60,350 nucleotides of DNA from contig WOFQ01000096.1 in the NCBI GenBank assembly GCA_012184525.1, forward strand, positions 1 through 60,350, given 5' to 3'. A program made the translations under genes and the position numbers. The notes beneath the pieces were generated by a model. That model saw only the letters and a program-made list of their open reading frames with translations, was not told where the DNA came from and did not search any database. The stretch comes from Xenoacremonium recifei. Lineage: Eukaryota > Ascomycota > Sordariomycetes > Hypocreales > Nectriaceae. Below are positions 59,127 through 60,350 of this stretch, piece after piece (within the stretch, counting starts at the first letter, position 1; each line of letters starts with the position of its first letter).

Positions 59127-60350
59127 ACTTCAGAGAAAAGAGAAGAAAGAGGGACTTCGATAAGCACCCTTTTGATGCGGCCGAAAGAGGTTCCCAATCA
59201 TAAGAGTGACTAACCTGCAGTTGATTAGTAGAATAAAAACCCAGATTAACTAGAGTGTTGCTTGTGTGATATTCTTCTCTTACCCCATATATCTTCTACT
59301 TAATGTCAGTCCATGATAAGGATGGTCTCCTGCTAATGCCCGATGCTGGCGTACTATTCGATTATTAATTCGCCTGCCTCGCGTTATCCCAAAACTGGAT
59401 GTCTGACTCCCAGATGTACACTACGGAGGGCATTATTGTAATGCGCTAGGAACTGAGGTTGCATTATTTTTCTCAACCGTGGCTACTAGGCGATAGCAAT
59501 GAAAAGCTCATAGAATAGGACATATCGAAAGGGTATTAATGATTATGCCACGAAGTCCGTCATGTATTGATTAGGTCCACAGTATTGACAAGCGTGTTAT
59601 CAAGTGCTTCTTGCATTCGGCAACGGAGTCGCTCGAAGGTATACGGAGGCTAAGGTCTATCTGCAAGAACATTCCCACAACCAAACTAAGAGATAGTGGC
59701 TCCCGGCACAGAGGCTTGAAACACAATAGACGTAGGCCAATAGATAGGACGAGTTCTTATCGTTATCGAGGAAACTCTATGATGTGTAGAGCACAACACA
59801 GCCTTCTTCATTGTTGATGGTTGATTGAGCCAACTATTTGGATGCGTCTAAGCTTGTGTGTATGCTGCTGTCTTGATAAGTATAAAGTGACCGAGATCGA
59901 GGCATGGCTTCGTAGACTCAAACCTGTCTCGTTCGTCTTCGAAAGTCCGAGTTTGCCTTGTCTGACCCTAAAACATATAATCACATAACTACCGACAAGT
60001 ATAGCCAAAATATGGATAAGACACAAAGACGCTCTCCCCGCACATCTTCGAAGTCGACGAATTCCATACCTTTATAAGAGAGGCAGATCAATGCATAATG
60101 CGTACTATTGGCTTTCTACAGGTACTAGGGAGGCGTATGTAAATTTACAAAATGCAACATAATCCCCAAGTATGCTCATGACTTGTCGTGGTAGCGTGCG
60201 TCTTAGTTAAGAATATGTAAAACATCGCGACGTCTATTTGTGTGGTTTCCCTTGGATGTGAGACTAGGATTAACTCGAAACTATCAAGTACTTTACGACT
60301 CAGACTAGAGACCTGATATATATAAAAACTGTTAGATAATTGGTATTGGT
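59127..60350. other. Downstream flank of the laccase, no further gene seen
   Basis: GAATAAAAACC at about 59230 may be the laccase polyadenylation signal. Beyond it only ORFs of up to 72 aa occur, without recognisable features, to the window end. Confidence 0.45.

Overview
The window is nuclear DNA of a filamentous ascomycete (Pezizomycotina). The evidence is short GT-AG introns of about 41-99 nt with CTAAY or CTGAC branch sites, a Tad1-like LINE, an ascomycete-type laccase ending in DSGI, a Git3-like G-protein coupled receptor, an NCS1 (Fur-type) nucleobase permease, and a fungal PD-(D/E)XK nuclease-like protein. I cannot name the genus.

Left block, about 1-11.5 kb. It looks GC-richer than the middle and is dense with repeats. 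It begins inside the 3' half of a degenerate Tad1-like LINE: an RNase H domain, a Cys/His knuckle, a 3'UTR with a tRNA-like end, and an (AAAAC)n-like tail. A 30-bp minisatellite follows. Four plus-strand genes of unrecognised family come next: a small membrane protein at 3.7 kb, a basic disordered protein at 4.9 kb, a two-helix membrane protein at 6.4 kb and a single-pass 861-aa protein at 8.9 kb. A 90-bp tandem repeat sits just before the last of these.

Middle, about 11.5-46.8 kb. This is a gene desert with a more AT-leaning, near-random composition, short ORFs only, and no recognisable intact transposon. Two genes stand out in it: a complete two-exon Git3-type receptor (20.2-21.6 kb) and a small gene (43.55-43.88 kb) with its own TATA box and a 5'UTR intron. 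A few short coding-like remnants are scattered through the rest.

Right block, about 46.8-60.35 kb. On the minus strand lie a nine-exon NCS1 permease, whose last splice junction does not keep frame as I read it, and a two-exon PD-(D/E)XK nuclease-like gene. On the plus strand lies a five-exon secreted laccase with all four copper-binding motifs. Long stretches without convincing genes separate these three.

No biosynthetic cluster or operon-like logic links the genes. The permease (uptake), receptor (sensing) and laccase (secreted oxidation) fit the environment-facing accessory gene content common in repeat-rich or subtelomeric fungal regions. That last point is inference. All gene models were assembled by eye from the sequence and have not been tested against transcripts or databases.
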